Positions 1 through 5,980 of a stretch of 5,980 bases of DNA are shown here, one piece after another. A model generated the notes under the pieces. That model had not been told where the DNA came from. It searched no databases and worked only from the letters and a program-made list of their open reading frames with translations. The position numbers were made by a program, and so were the translations under genes. The first letter of the stretch is position 1, and every line of letters starts with the position of its first letter. Source of the stretch: an uncultured Ruminococcus sp. (GTDB taxonomy: Bacteria > Bacillota > Clostridia > Oscillospirales > CAG-272); contig CACXBN010000174.1 of NCBI GenBank assembly GCA_902765885.1, positions 1 through 5,980 of the forward strand, read 5' to 3'.

Positions 1-1419
1 CACGGTTGAGATCCTTGCCTCATCATTTTCAGGAAGCAGTGCATATCCGTTGATATATCTTACTGCATCTTCTCTGAGATACACCGAAATCCCGTAATTC
101 TGCCAGATCTGTTCGGCCCTGATATCGTTTTCGTATTTTTCTCCTCTTCCTATGATTTCATCAATCGGAGTATCACCCAGCGACGTTTTATCCGTATGTA
201 TTACGGCTATATGGTATTTGCCTCCGTAAAACAACTGAGTGCATACCGTATTTTTGTCTGCTTCCGTAAATCCCATGGTGAAATATGAACCATCTTCCGG
301 TTCAAGCTCTATCTTTGCCGCACACTTGCTTGTTTTCGGATCCACTATGCATACTTCATATGAATTGCCGCTTCTTGTAAACACGACATAGTCTTCAATT
401 CCCTTTGCATAAGCTGTCATCCATCCGTTTGACGGGGTTATGTCGCCGAGAATTCCGGTGAATGAAGTCAGGGCATTGGGCCTGTCAAAATCATAGTATC
501 TAAAATCTCCACCCACAGAATAATCGGTAAACAAAAGTCCCCCGCCAATAGCATCTATTGCAGAATCCGCGTAAAGATGGTTTTCAAACATCCAGATTTT
601 TTCCGATTCCAGATCGATAATCGCAGGGACAGCTATCATACCCGGGGTGCCATCTTTCTCCGCCCACACAAGGACCATCTGATCCTTTATATTGTTGTTT
701 ACATAAAAACTGCTGTATCCTTCCGGCAATGTCACATCGAGTTCTCTGCTGCTTACATCGCCTCCGTCATGCACTTCATAAACTGTAACGGATTTTCCGT
801 TGTTCTGCATCATGATGAAACTGCTGTGACCAACCGGAAGAATGCCGTATATGAGATCTTCATTGTCGTAAACATTCAGAGTCTTCAGGTTTTCATCCAT
901 TATATAGAGCCTGTGCTCCTCACATGAGCACACAGACGGATAACCGTTGAGAATATACGGATATGCTGTCACATATTCCATATCGTTGTTCATTACCCTC
1001 AGATTTGATTCCGCAATACCGTGGTTTTCAAAATCTATATATCTCAGGTGCAGCATGCTGTACTCATCGTTGTCCGGATAAAAAACAAGGACTTTCCCGT
1101 CAGACGCCGGCGACATTTCCCCTGCAACATATGACAGGTCTTTAATAATGTCTATTTCTCCCCGGTTTTCGTAAAACTCTTCCTCGGAATAATAGTTCAT
1201 AAGCTGTTCTTCTGTTTCGGGAGGAATAGTTTCGGGGACATCTGACGAATCACCGCCGCTCTCTTCTCCGGTGTCCGACGTTTCCTGACCCGAAGGGAGA
1301 GTCTCCGCAGGCTCTTTTGTGTCATCAGGACGTTTTTTTATGAAATCACAGCCTGAAAACACCAGCAAAAGGCTGACAGCCAATATAACAGATAGCATTA
1401 AGCAAATACTATTTTTCAT
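1..1419 (-). CDS. Exported lipoprotein of unknown function, 3' end cut off by the window
   Basis: The frame is open from the ATG at 1419 to the window edge (473 codons, no stop), so the C-terminus is missing. Seen: a short basic start (MKN), a hydrophobic stretch at about residues 4-21, and a lipobox-like FSGC with the lipidated Cys at residue 24. A Thr/Ser/Glu/Pro-rich acidic linker (about 28-72) would hold the domain away from the membrane. The remainder (about 80-430) alternates short beta-like segments rich in Tyr, Asp and Gly, for example ENLKTLNVYDNED and VTVYEVHDGGD, which suggests a beta-propeller-like fold; this is inference from texture only. The last 40 residues (AEQIWQNYGISVYLRED) look like the start of a second, helical domain. 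The start is supported by AAGGAG 9 nt upstream and by an ATGA overlap with the upstream VanY-family gene, implying translational coupling and perhaps a shared envelope role. I do not recognise the family. Confidence is high for a lipoprotein gene and none is given for function. Confidence 0.85.
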   Translation of the reverse strand, partial: MKNSICLMLSVILAVSLLLVFSGCDFIKKRPDDTKEPAETLPSGQETSDTGEESGGDSSDVPETIPPETEEQLMNYYSEEEFYENRGEIDIIKDLSYVAGEMSPASDGKVLVFYPDNDEYSMLHLRYIDFENHGIAESNLRVMNNDMEYVTAYPYILNGYPSVCSCEEHRLYIMDENLKTLNVYDNEDLIYGILPVGHSSFIMMQNNGKSVTVYEVHDGGDVSSRELDVTLPEGYSSFYVNNNIKDQMVLVWAEKDGTPGMIAVPAIIDLESEKIWMFENHLYADSAIDAIGGGLLFTDYSVGGDFRYYDFDRPNALTSFTGILGDITPSNGWMTAYAKGIEDYVVFTRSGNSYEVCIVDPKTSKCAAKIELEPEDGSYFTMGFTEADKNTVCTQLFYGGKYHIAVIHTDKTSLGDTPIDEIIGRGEKYENDIRAEQIWQNYGISVYLREDAVRYINGYALLPENDEARISTV

Positions 1420-2855
1420 TCCGCGGTTCTCCTTCCGAGCTTTTCAATATATTCTTCAAGGCATACTCCGGACTCGTGGATTCTGTATGCGTGATACCGT
1501 CCTACATATCTGTAATGCCAGGGTTCAAACTGGATCGTCGTAATATCGGTCTTGTTCTCGGGGAAACGGAGAATGAAACCGAATTTCCATGCATTCTCGC
1601 TGAGCCATGAATACTCGGCGCTGTACTGAAAATCAGTAGTGAACGTCCCCGTTGTATCCATATCCACGGCAAGTCCCGTCTGGTGTTCACTGGTTCCGGG
1701 TCTTGTTGAATAAGTGAGAACGATGGCTTCCGCTTCTTCTTTCGAAAGATTCGGATTGATGTCCAGTTCGTTCTGGACATATGTTTTAAAGAGATTGTCC
1801 TGATAGTAATAATCCCTGTACGCGCTGTGAACCATCATTCCCCAGAAGCCTGCCGTCTTCATTTCCATAAACAGCGCTTCAAGCGAGCGGCACGCATATT
1901 CCCTCAGCTGCTTCGTTCCGTATGTGTCCACGAAGGTTATATCCATGAGGTCCCACGGAATGTCGTATTCCGTAAGCAGATGCGTGGTGTTCACGAGAGT
2001 AAGGAAGGAATCTCTCATCTCCCCGGTCGGATTCATGTATTTTTCATATTCCGAGAGATCGTTTGCGAATGTAATTTCGGGCATTTCGGGATATTCTTCC
2101 TCTCCCGTCACATTACCCGTGTCGGATGTGCCGGATGAATTCGGGATGGGATCCGTGCTCTTCAGCCTGAAGGAAACAGGCTGATATACTATCTTCTTGC
2201 CGTCCGAGAGCTCTTCGTCTGCAAGTCTCGATATTCTGACTGACGAAGAATTTTTGTCATATGTCACCGACAGCCCGTTCATATAGTCTGAAATAAGGTC
2301 CGTGTCGACCCACACTTCATCTCCGATCATTTTGCTCGGCAGGCTGAGTTTGGCTTCCTGGCCGTTGATAATCGTTGTGATGTCTCCGGTCACAAAGAGA
2401 ATGTATTCCTCTTCTCCGTTTCCCTCTGATGTTGAAACGTCATCTGATCTTATGATGAACTTCAGTCCTTCCGCAGACCCGCTTTCCGCCATTTTCAGAA
2501 AATCGGCAAGATCGTTGAAGCAGAAATACACTCCGCCGGACACAACCAGTCCACCGGCATCCGTCTTTCTCTTCTCGGTCCCTCCGTAGTAATATGATAT
2601 CTTGCCGCTGTCCTTGGGCGCATCCGGTTTGGAATTAAGACTAATTACGAAAATCAAACCGACGATCAGCGCAAGAATCGCGAACACTGCCAAAAAGACA
2701 AGAAATCTGCCTCTGAATATACGAAAGCTTTCCTTTCTTGCCTCTTTTTTTTCCTGCTTTATTCTTTTTTCCTCCGCTGCCCTGCGGGAAGCCTCTGCCC
2801 GGGCGCGGGCTGAGGAATTGTTTCTTTGAGCATTTGGTCTGTTTCTTCTGTCCAT
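1416..2855 (-). CDS. Membrane-anchored VanY-family D-alanyl-D-alanine carboxypeptidase
   Basis: Predicted zinc peptidase that removes the terminal D-Ala from peptidoglycan stem peptides outside the membrane (peptidase M15B/VanY family). From the ATG at 2855 it has 479 residues. Seen in order: a very basic Arg/Lys/Ala/Glu-rich cytoplasmic tail (about 1-48), one membrane helix (about 51-73), a beta-rich region whose end (INGQEAKLSLPSKM, about 163-176) resembles the copper-amine-oxidase-N-like stalk domain, a Ser/Thr/Gly/Glu linker (about 238-260), and the catalytic domain (about 285-475). The catalytic domain carries SAYRDYYYQ (344-352), GTSEHQTGLAVDMD with expected zinc ligands His391 and Asp398, and EPWHYRYVG with catalytic Glu444 and zinc ligand His447, so all key residues are present. 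The frame stays open upstream to a TTG at 2885, but that codon has no ribosome binding site and overlaps mnmM, so the ATG 7 nt after the mnmM stop is preferred. It is longer than soluble VanY enzymes because of the extra N-terminal region. D,D- versus L,D-specificity cannot be told from sequence. Confidence 0.9.
   Translation of the reverse strand: MDRRNRPNAQRNNSSARARAEASRRAAEEKRIKQEKKEARKESFRIFRGRFLVFLAVFAILALIVGLIFVISLNSKPDAPKDSGKISYYYGGTEKRKTDAGGLVVSGGVYFCFNDLADFLKMAESGSAEGLKFIIRSDDVSTSEGNGEEEYILFVTGDITTIINGQEAKLSLPSKMIGDEVWVDTDLISDYMNGLSVTYDKNSSSVRISRLADEELSDGKKIVYQPVSFRLKSTDPIPNSSGTSDTGNVTGEEEYPEMPEITFANDLSEYEKYMNPTGEMRDSFLTLVNTTHLLTEYDIPWDLMDITFVDTYGTKQLREYACRSLEALFMEMKTAGFWGMMVHSAYRDYYYQDNLFKTYVQNELDINPNLSKEEAEAIVLTYSTRPGTSEHQTGLAVDMDTTGTFTTDFQYSAEYSWLSENAWKFGFILRFPENKTDITTIQFEPWHYRYVGRYHAYRIHESGVCLEEYIEKLGRRTAE
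1429..1434 (-). promoter_or_regulatory. Ribosome binding site of the lipoprotein gene
   Basis: AAGGAG on the minus strand lies inside the 3' end of the VanY-family gene, 9 nt before the ATG at 1419. It fixes the lipoprotein start, which overlaps the preceding stop codon as ATGA. Confidence 0.8.
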
Positions 2856-2862
2856 AATACCG

Positions 2863-3426
2863 CTATTTCTTTTCCTTTGTCTCAATCAGAACGAAGAAAG
2901 GACTTTCCGGAGAATTCACCATTCTGATCTCGGTGATCCCGTATTCAAACCGGGACAGCGATTCAAAATACTTTATAAGCTCCAGCCCTTCAAGACGTCC
3001 CTCCTCATGACCGGGATAAACGGCTACGCAAAGCACCGCGTCCTCGCCCAGCATGCCTATGGCTTTTCTTACTGCCGGAAGTGTTGTCTCTCTTTTTGTG
3101 GTGAGCTGCTTTCTGTTGGCTCCGGGGAGATATCCCAGATTGAACATTCCGGCTTTTATGGGTTCTTTCACATATTCGTCCGCCCTGTCGTGAGAGGCAC
3201 ACACGAGGTGCCAGTTAAAAGGGCACGAACTCTCTATAAGATTCTGCTCTGTCGATGCGAGAGCGTCCGGCTGTATGTCGAACGCATAGACCTTTCCGCT
3301 CCCCCCGACGGTTTTTGAGAGAAAGACCGTGTCGTGTCCGTTGCCCATTGTAAAGTCGACAGCCACGTCTCCCTCTCTCAGATGCTCTAAAATAAACTTT
3401 TTTTGCAGTCCCAGAAGATCCGTCAT
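2863..3426 (-). CDS. mnmM: tRNA (mnm5s2U34) methyltransferase, MnmM/YtqB family
   Basis: Class I SAM-dependent methyltransferase of the YtqB family (formerly 'rRNA methylase', Pfam PF06962). In Bacillus subtilis the family member MnmM methylates nm5s2U34 to mnm5s2U34 at the wobble position of tRNAs, replacing the methylating domain of the proteobacterial MnmC. The 187-residue length is normal for the family. Seen: SAM-binding motif I DFTMGNGHDT (24-33), the acidic residue of motif II in AFDIQ (Asp50), the family signature FNLGYLPGANR (95-105) followed by a Thr-rich T-T-K-R-E-T-T run, YPGHEEG (137-143), and a C-terminal NSPESPFFVLIE (171-182) where relatives have an N-Q-x(n)-P-P type segment. 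The ATG lies 2 nt after the iorB stop with AAAGG 9 nt upstream, so it is translated in the operon. Family assignment is firm; the exact tRNA substrate is inferred from B. subtilis. Confidence 0.9.
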   Translation of the reverse strand: MTDLLGLQKKFILEHLREGDVAVDFTMGNGHDTVFLSKTVGGSGKVYAFDIQPDALASTEQNLIESSCPFNWHLVCASHDRADEYVKEPIKAGMFNLGYLPGANRKQLTTKRETTLPAVRKAIGMLGEDAVLCVAVYPGHEEGRLEGLELIKYFESLSRFEYGITEIRMVNSPESPFFVLIETKEKK

Positions 3427-3428
3427 TT

Positions 3429-4019
3429 TCAGTTGCCTTTGCCGGTTTTTGCGATTTCCGCAGCCATGTCAAACGCCTTCATGTTTACATCGAGTGCTTT
3501 CCCGGGAACACATGCGGCAACTGCTTCTCTGAGCACTTCTATATCAAATCCGAGGACTTCTGCTGCAAGTCCTATGAGAGCAACATTTGAGGCTCTTGCG
3601 TTTCCCGCCTCCTCTGCGATCTTTACGGCGTCATATGCGCGGATATCGACGCCCAGGGCTCTTATGTCACCGAGAATGTCGTCCGGATACTCTGCAGCGC
3701 CCGTGATGACCGGCATGGGATTGATCTGCTGTGTCGAGGTTACAATCACGCCTCCCGGTTTGAGATGCGGCAGCCATCTTGCGGCCTCGAGCATTTCGAA
3801 AGACAGTATCACGTCGGCATCCCCCTTGCAGATTACTGGAGAGTAGACTTCGCTTCCGAATCTCACATAGGTGACGACGGATCCGCCCCTCTGGGACATT
3901 CCGTGAACTTCCGACACCTTGACGTCATGCCCTGCATTCATTGCAGCACGGCCAAGTATTTTTGAGGCAAGCAGGGTCCCCTGTCCGCCTACTCCTACTA
4001 TCATTATGTTTTTAGACAT
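3429..4019 (-). CDS. iorB: Indolepyruvate ferredoxin oxidoreductase, beta subunit
   Basis: Small subunit of the cytoplasmic indolepyruvate:ferredoxin oxidoreductase, which with IorA converts aryl-pyruvate, CoA and oxidised ferredoxin to aryl-acetyl-CoA, CO2 and reduced ferredoxin. It corresponds to the gamma-type (POR, PF01558) domain of 2-oxoacid:ferredoxin oxidoreductases. The 196 residues match the usual IorB size. Seen: N-terminal GVGGQG loop (9-14), the strongly conserved SEVHGMSQRGG (36-46), and ASNVALIGLAAEVLG toward the C-terminus (about 147-161). Two earlier in-frame ATGs exist (4061 and 4037), the second overlapping the iorA stop as TGATG, but the AAGGAG site sits 6 nt before the ATG at 4019 and the GVGGQG loop then falls at the normal distance from the N-terminus. 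It lies 17 nt after iorA and 2 nt before mnmM. Confidence 0.95.
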   Translation of the reverse strand: MSKNIMIVGVGGQGTLLASKILGRAAMNAGHDVKVSEVHGMSQRGGSVVTYVRFGSEVYSPVICKGDADVILSFEMLEAARWLPHLKPGGVIVTSTQQINPMPVITGAAEYPDDILGDIRALGVDIRAYDAVKIAEEAGNARASNVALIGLAAEVLGFDIEVLREAVAACVPGKALDVNMKAFDMAAEIAKTGKGN

Positions 4020-4025
4020 TTTTCT

Positions 4026-4031
4026 CTCCTT
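4026..4031 (-). promoter_or_regulatory. Ribosome binding site of iorB
   Basis: AAGGAG on the minus strand, 6 nt before the ATG at 4019. It decides the iorB start against the in-frame ATGs at 4037 and 4061, which lie upstream of it. Confidence 0.85.
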
Positions 4032-4036
4032 CACCA

Positions 4037-5767
4037 TCAGCCTATGGCTCTTATACGGCACATCTGCTCACACAGGCCGCATCCCACACACATTAACTCG
4101 TCTATTACTGCCTTGCCGTCCGACATGGATATGCACGGACAGCCTATTCTCATACAGCTTCTGCATCCTATGCACTTCTCGCGGTCAACGTGAAGAGCCG
4201 GCTTTCTGACGGCTGTTTTGAGAAGAGCGCAAGGTCTTCTGCAAATAACGACCGAAGGACAGTTGCTTGCCGTTTCTTCCTTTATCACCTTTTCGAGAGC
4301 TCCGAGATCAGCGGGATCCACTGCCTTTATGTGTTCACGGCTGACTCCGAGGGATGCGCATATGTCTTCGAGCGACAGGTTCGGCGCTTTTTCGCCCATT
4401 AGGGTTTTCCCCGTCAAAGGGTTGTCCTGGTGACCAGTCATGCCCGTGATGCTGTTATCAAGTATCAGGGTCGTCGTGTTTCCTCCGTTATATACGACGT
4501 TCACAAGTCCCGTGAGTCCGCTGTGCATGAATGTGGAGTCTCCGATGACTGCGACGAATTTTTCCTCTTCTCCTCTCACCTTGCATGTTCCGTGGAGAGA
4601 CGAGATCGATGCTCCCATGCAGTATACGGAGTCAATGGCGGAAAGAGGCGCTACGGCTCCGAGAGTGTAGCATCCGATGTCGCCGGATACTCTCAGTTTC
4701 AGTTTTGACAGCACATAGAACACACCTCTGTGCGGACATCCGGGGCAAAGGACCGGCGGACGTCCGGGAACAGGAGCTCCGATCTCACAGTATGAAGGCT
4801 CCTGACCGAGAAGTTTTTCTTTCAGTATCTCCTCGGAATATTCACCGCACATCGGCAGGATTCCGTCTTTTTTGCCGACCACGTTTATGCCGAGTGATCT
4901 GCAGTGGTTTTCGATAACCGGATCCAGCTCTTCGATAACTATTACGGTTTTATGCCCTGCCGCAAAATTCTTTATGAGTTCATCCGGCAGCGGGTTCAGC
5001 AGTCCGAGCTTGAGATAGTCCGCGTTCCTGCCGAAAGCTTCCTTCGCGTAGTTCCAGCAGTTGCCTGCCGTGATGATTCCTATATCCGATCCGTTTTTCT
5101 CAGTCGTATTGAACGGACAGTCTTCAGCATATTTTTTCAGCGCATCAAGGTGCTCCTCGACCACGTAATGGCGCTTTTTCGCGTTTGCCGGCATCATCAC
5201 GTGTTTTGCGGCATCCTTGACATAAGGCTTTATTTCGGTTTCCGCTCTTTCGTTTTCTTCAACCGGAGATCTGCTGTGGCTTACTCTGGTCGTAAGTCTC
5301 AGTATCACGGGTGTGTCAAACCTCTCGGAAAGTTCATATGCCGCTTTTGCATATTCCTTGCACTCGCATGAATTGGCCGGCTCAAGCATCGGAAGCTTTG
5401 CGGCTATGGCGTAATGCCTGCTGTCCTGTTCATTCTGGGAAGAGTGCATTCCGGGATCATCCGCCACTCCTATCACCATGCCCGCTGAAATTCCGGTATA
5501 TGCGGTCACAAAAAGCGGGTCCGCGGCAACGTTCAGCCCAACGTGTTTCATTCCGCAGAATGAACGCCCTCCGCCGATTGCGGCTCCGAGAGCGGCTTCA
5601 AGCGCAACTTTTTCGTTTGGTGCCCATTCGCTGTACATTTCTTTGTACAGCGCCGTGTTTTCAGTGATCTCCGTGCTCGGAGTTCCGGGATAACTGGATA
5701 CAAATCTCACTCCTGCTTCATAAAGTCCGCGGGCGACGGCTTCGTTCCCCAGCATCAGTTTTTTCAT
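4037..5767 (-). CDS. iorA: Indolepyruvate ferredoxin oxidoreductase, alpha subunit
   Basis: Large, thiamine-diphosphate and iron-sulfur subunit of indolepyruvate:ferredoxin oxidoreductase (EC 1.2.7.8), used by anaerobes in the oxidative branch of aromatic amino-acid fermentation. At 576 residues it is close to the usual family length. Seen in order: N-terminal pyrimidine-binding-type domain with LMLGNEAVARG (4-14), SYPGTPSTEI (25-34) and Glu52 in PNEKVA; a middle domain (about 225-325); CPGCPHRG (341-348) and GDIGCYTLG (362-370); the ThDP/Mg motif from GDS (409-411) to LDNSITGMTG (436-445); and a C-terminal two-cluster ferredoxin domain with Cys532, 535, 538, 543 and Cys560, 563, 566, 570. 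The start ATG has AAAGGA about 10 nt upstream and the N-terminus matches the family. It is the first gene after the promoter at 5818-5847. Tyr, Phe and Trp keto acids are the expected substrates; related enzymes differ in preference, so indolepyruvate itself is inferred. Confidence 0.96.
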   Translation of the reverse strand: MKKLMLGNEAVARGLYEAGVRFVSSYPGTPSTEITENTALYKEMYSEWAPNEKVALEAALGAAIGGGRSFCGMKHVGLNVAADPLFVTAYTGISAGMVIGVADDPGMHSSQNEQDSRHYAIAAKLPMLEPANSCECKEYAKAAYELSERFDTPVILRLTTRVSHSRSPVEENERAETEIKPYVKDAAKHVMMPANAKKRHYVVEEHLDALKKYAEDCPFNTTEKNGSDIGIITAGNCWNYAKEAFGRNADYLKLGLLNPLPDELIKNFAAGHKTVIVIEELDPVIENHCRSLGINVVGKKDGILPMCGEYSEEILKEKLLGQEPSYCEIGAPVPGRPPVLCPGCPHRGVFYVLSKLKLRVSGDIGCYTLGAVAPLSAIDSVYCMGASISSLHGTCKVRGEEEKFVAVIGDSTFMHSGLTGLVNVVYNGGNTTTLILDNSITGMTGHQDNPLTGKTLMGEKAPNLSLEDICASLGVSREHIKAVDPADLGALEKVIKEETASNCPSVVICRRPCALLKTAVRKPALHVDREKCIGCRSCMRIGCPCISMSDGKAVIDELMCVGCGLCEQMCRIRAIG

Positions 5768-5777
5768 ATGTATGTAT

Positions 5778-5783
5778 TCCTTT
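5778..5783 (-). promoter_or_regulatory. Ribosome binding site of iorA
   Basis: AAAGGA on the minus strand, with 10 nt to the ATG at 5767. The spacing is slightly long but no other ATG in frame competes. Confidence 0.65.
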
Positions 5784-5817
5784 CAAAAGGTAGACTATTT
5801 TTTCATTTCTTCCATAT

Positions 5818-5847
5818 ATTATACACCAGCGCTCGCCACACCGTCAA
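5818..5847 (-). promoter_or_regulatory. Sigma-A-type promoter of the iorA operon
   Basis: On the minus strand TTGACG (5847-5842) is followed after 18 nt by a perfect TATAAT (5823-5818). Transcription would start near 5811, giving a 5' leader of about 44 nt before iorA. That is too short for a T-box or most riboswitches, so any control probably acts at initiation or through the upstream sequence. Box positions are read directly; activity is inferred. Confidence 0.8.
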
Positions 5848-5861
5848 GGCGGCAGACCGCC
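5848..5861. repeat. Small GC-rich inverted repeat abutting the -35 box
   Basis: GGCGG-CAGA-CCGCC is a perfect 5-bp inverted repeat with a 4-nt centre, ending directly against the -35 hexamer of the operon promoter. It could be an operator half-site pair or chance; it lacks a following T-run on either strand, so it is not a good terminator. Confidence 0.45.
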
Positions 5862-5904
5862 ATACCACAGAAAAATGCGCTAAAAGAATACATTATTTAA
5901 TTGT

Positions 5905-5950
5905 AAAACTAAATTCCACTGGATTTTTAATGAAGGTGGAATTTAGTTTT
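5905..5950. repeat. 15-bp perfect AT-rich inverted repeat
   Basis: AAAACTAAATTCCAC (5905-5919) is repeated exactly in inverted orientation at 5936-5950, separated by 16 nt. The stem has only four G:C pairs. In the minus-strand direction the right arm ends in TTTTA, so it might serve as a weak terminator for whatever lies upstream (a TAA in one minus-strand frame falls at 5973-5971). It could equally be an operator or part of a dispersed repeat. The repeat itself is certain; its role is not. Confidence 0.8.
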
Positions 5951-5980
5951 TCATATGATTGGTATGGAAATTAATCCTTC

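Larger units (their letters stand above)
5768..5980. other. Intergenic region upstream of iorA
   Basis: This 213-nt region holds the iorA ribosome binding site, the promoter and both inverted repeats, and is distinctly AT-rich outside 5824-5861. A 68-codon plus-strand frame crosses it (5768-5974), but it has no ribosome binding site, no recognisable protein features and runs through the promoter and both repeats, so I do not call it a gene. The last 30 bases are too few to tell whether they belong to a neighbouring gene. Confidence 0.7.

Noticed and set aside
577..927. Plus-strand open frame opposite the lipoprotein gene
   Set aside because: No ribosome binding site or recognisable domain; the long uninterrupted minus-strand frame with signal peptide and coupled start accounts for it.
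3429..4061. iorB starting at 4061 or 4037
   Set aside because: Both ATGs lie upstream of the strong AAGGAG at 4026-4031 and would add a non-conserved basic leader before the family N-terminus.
4904..5371. Plus-strand open frame of 155 codons opposite iorA
   Set aside because: It is antisense to a fully conserved iorA and has no coding features of its own.
5768..5811. Riboswitch or T-box leader controlling the aromatic amino-acid genes
   Set aside because: The predicted leader is only about 44 nt with no T-box sequence, specifier hairpin or terminator, so it is too short for these elements.
5768..5974. Plus-strand frame of 68 codons divergent from iorA
   Set aside because: It has no ribosome binding site, covers the promoter and both inverted repeats, and shows no protein-like features; the palindrome explains its composition.
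5955..5980. Possible start of a divergent plus-strand gene at ATG 5955
   Set aside because: Only 26 nt are visible. The nearest purine-rich site (GGTGG, 5936-5940) is about 15 nt away and forms part of the inverted repeat, so the call cannot be supported.

Overview
The window reads as one minus-strand operon of an anaerobic, low-to-moderate GC Gram-positive bacterium, most likely a member of the Clostridia. The reasons are a ferredoxin-dependent indolepyruvate oxidoreductase, a YtqB/MnmM-type tRNA methyltransferase typical of Firmicutes, a single-pass VanY-type peptidoglycan carboxypeptidase, a Cys-lipoprotein, and AAGGAG-type ribosome binding sites behind a sigma-A-like promoter. I cannot name the genus.

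Layout, in direction of transcription (right to left): an intergenic region (5768-5980) holds a long AT-rich inverted repeat, a small GC hairpin and a strong -35/-10 promoter. Then come iorA (5767-4037), iorB (4019-3429), mnmM/ytqB (3426-2863), a VanY-family D,D-carboxypeptidase (2855-1416), and a lipoprotein of unknown function that starts at 1419 and runs off the left edge. Gene spacings are 17 nt, 2 nt, 7 nt and a 4-nt ATGA overlap, so the five genes are very probably one transcript. No intergenic stretch longer than 300 bases exists, and I see no RNA gene, CRISPR array, insertion sequence or internal terminator. Every plus-strand open frame looks like a shadow of these genes.

Function: IorA and IorB form the enzyme that oxidatively decarboxylates arylpyruvates (from Trp, Phe and Tyr transamination) to aryl-acetyl-CoA while reducing ferredoxin, so it belongs to amino-acid fermentation. 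MnmM completes the wobble-uridine modification mnm5s2U34 of some tRNAs. The VanY-like protein would trim stem-peptide D-Ala at the outer face of the membrane, and the lipoprotein is co-translated with it and also exported. The operon therefore joins a metabolic pair, a tRNA-modification gene and an envelope pair; no single pathway obviously links them. I found no convincing new defence or mobile system. The least explained items are the truncated lipoprotein, the 15-bp perfect inverted repeat at 5905-5950, and the mixed gene content of the operon.
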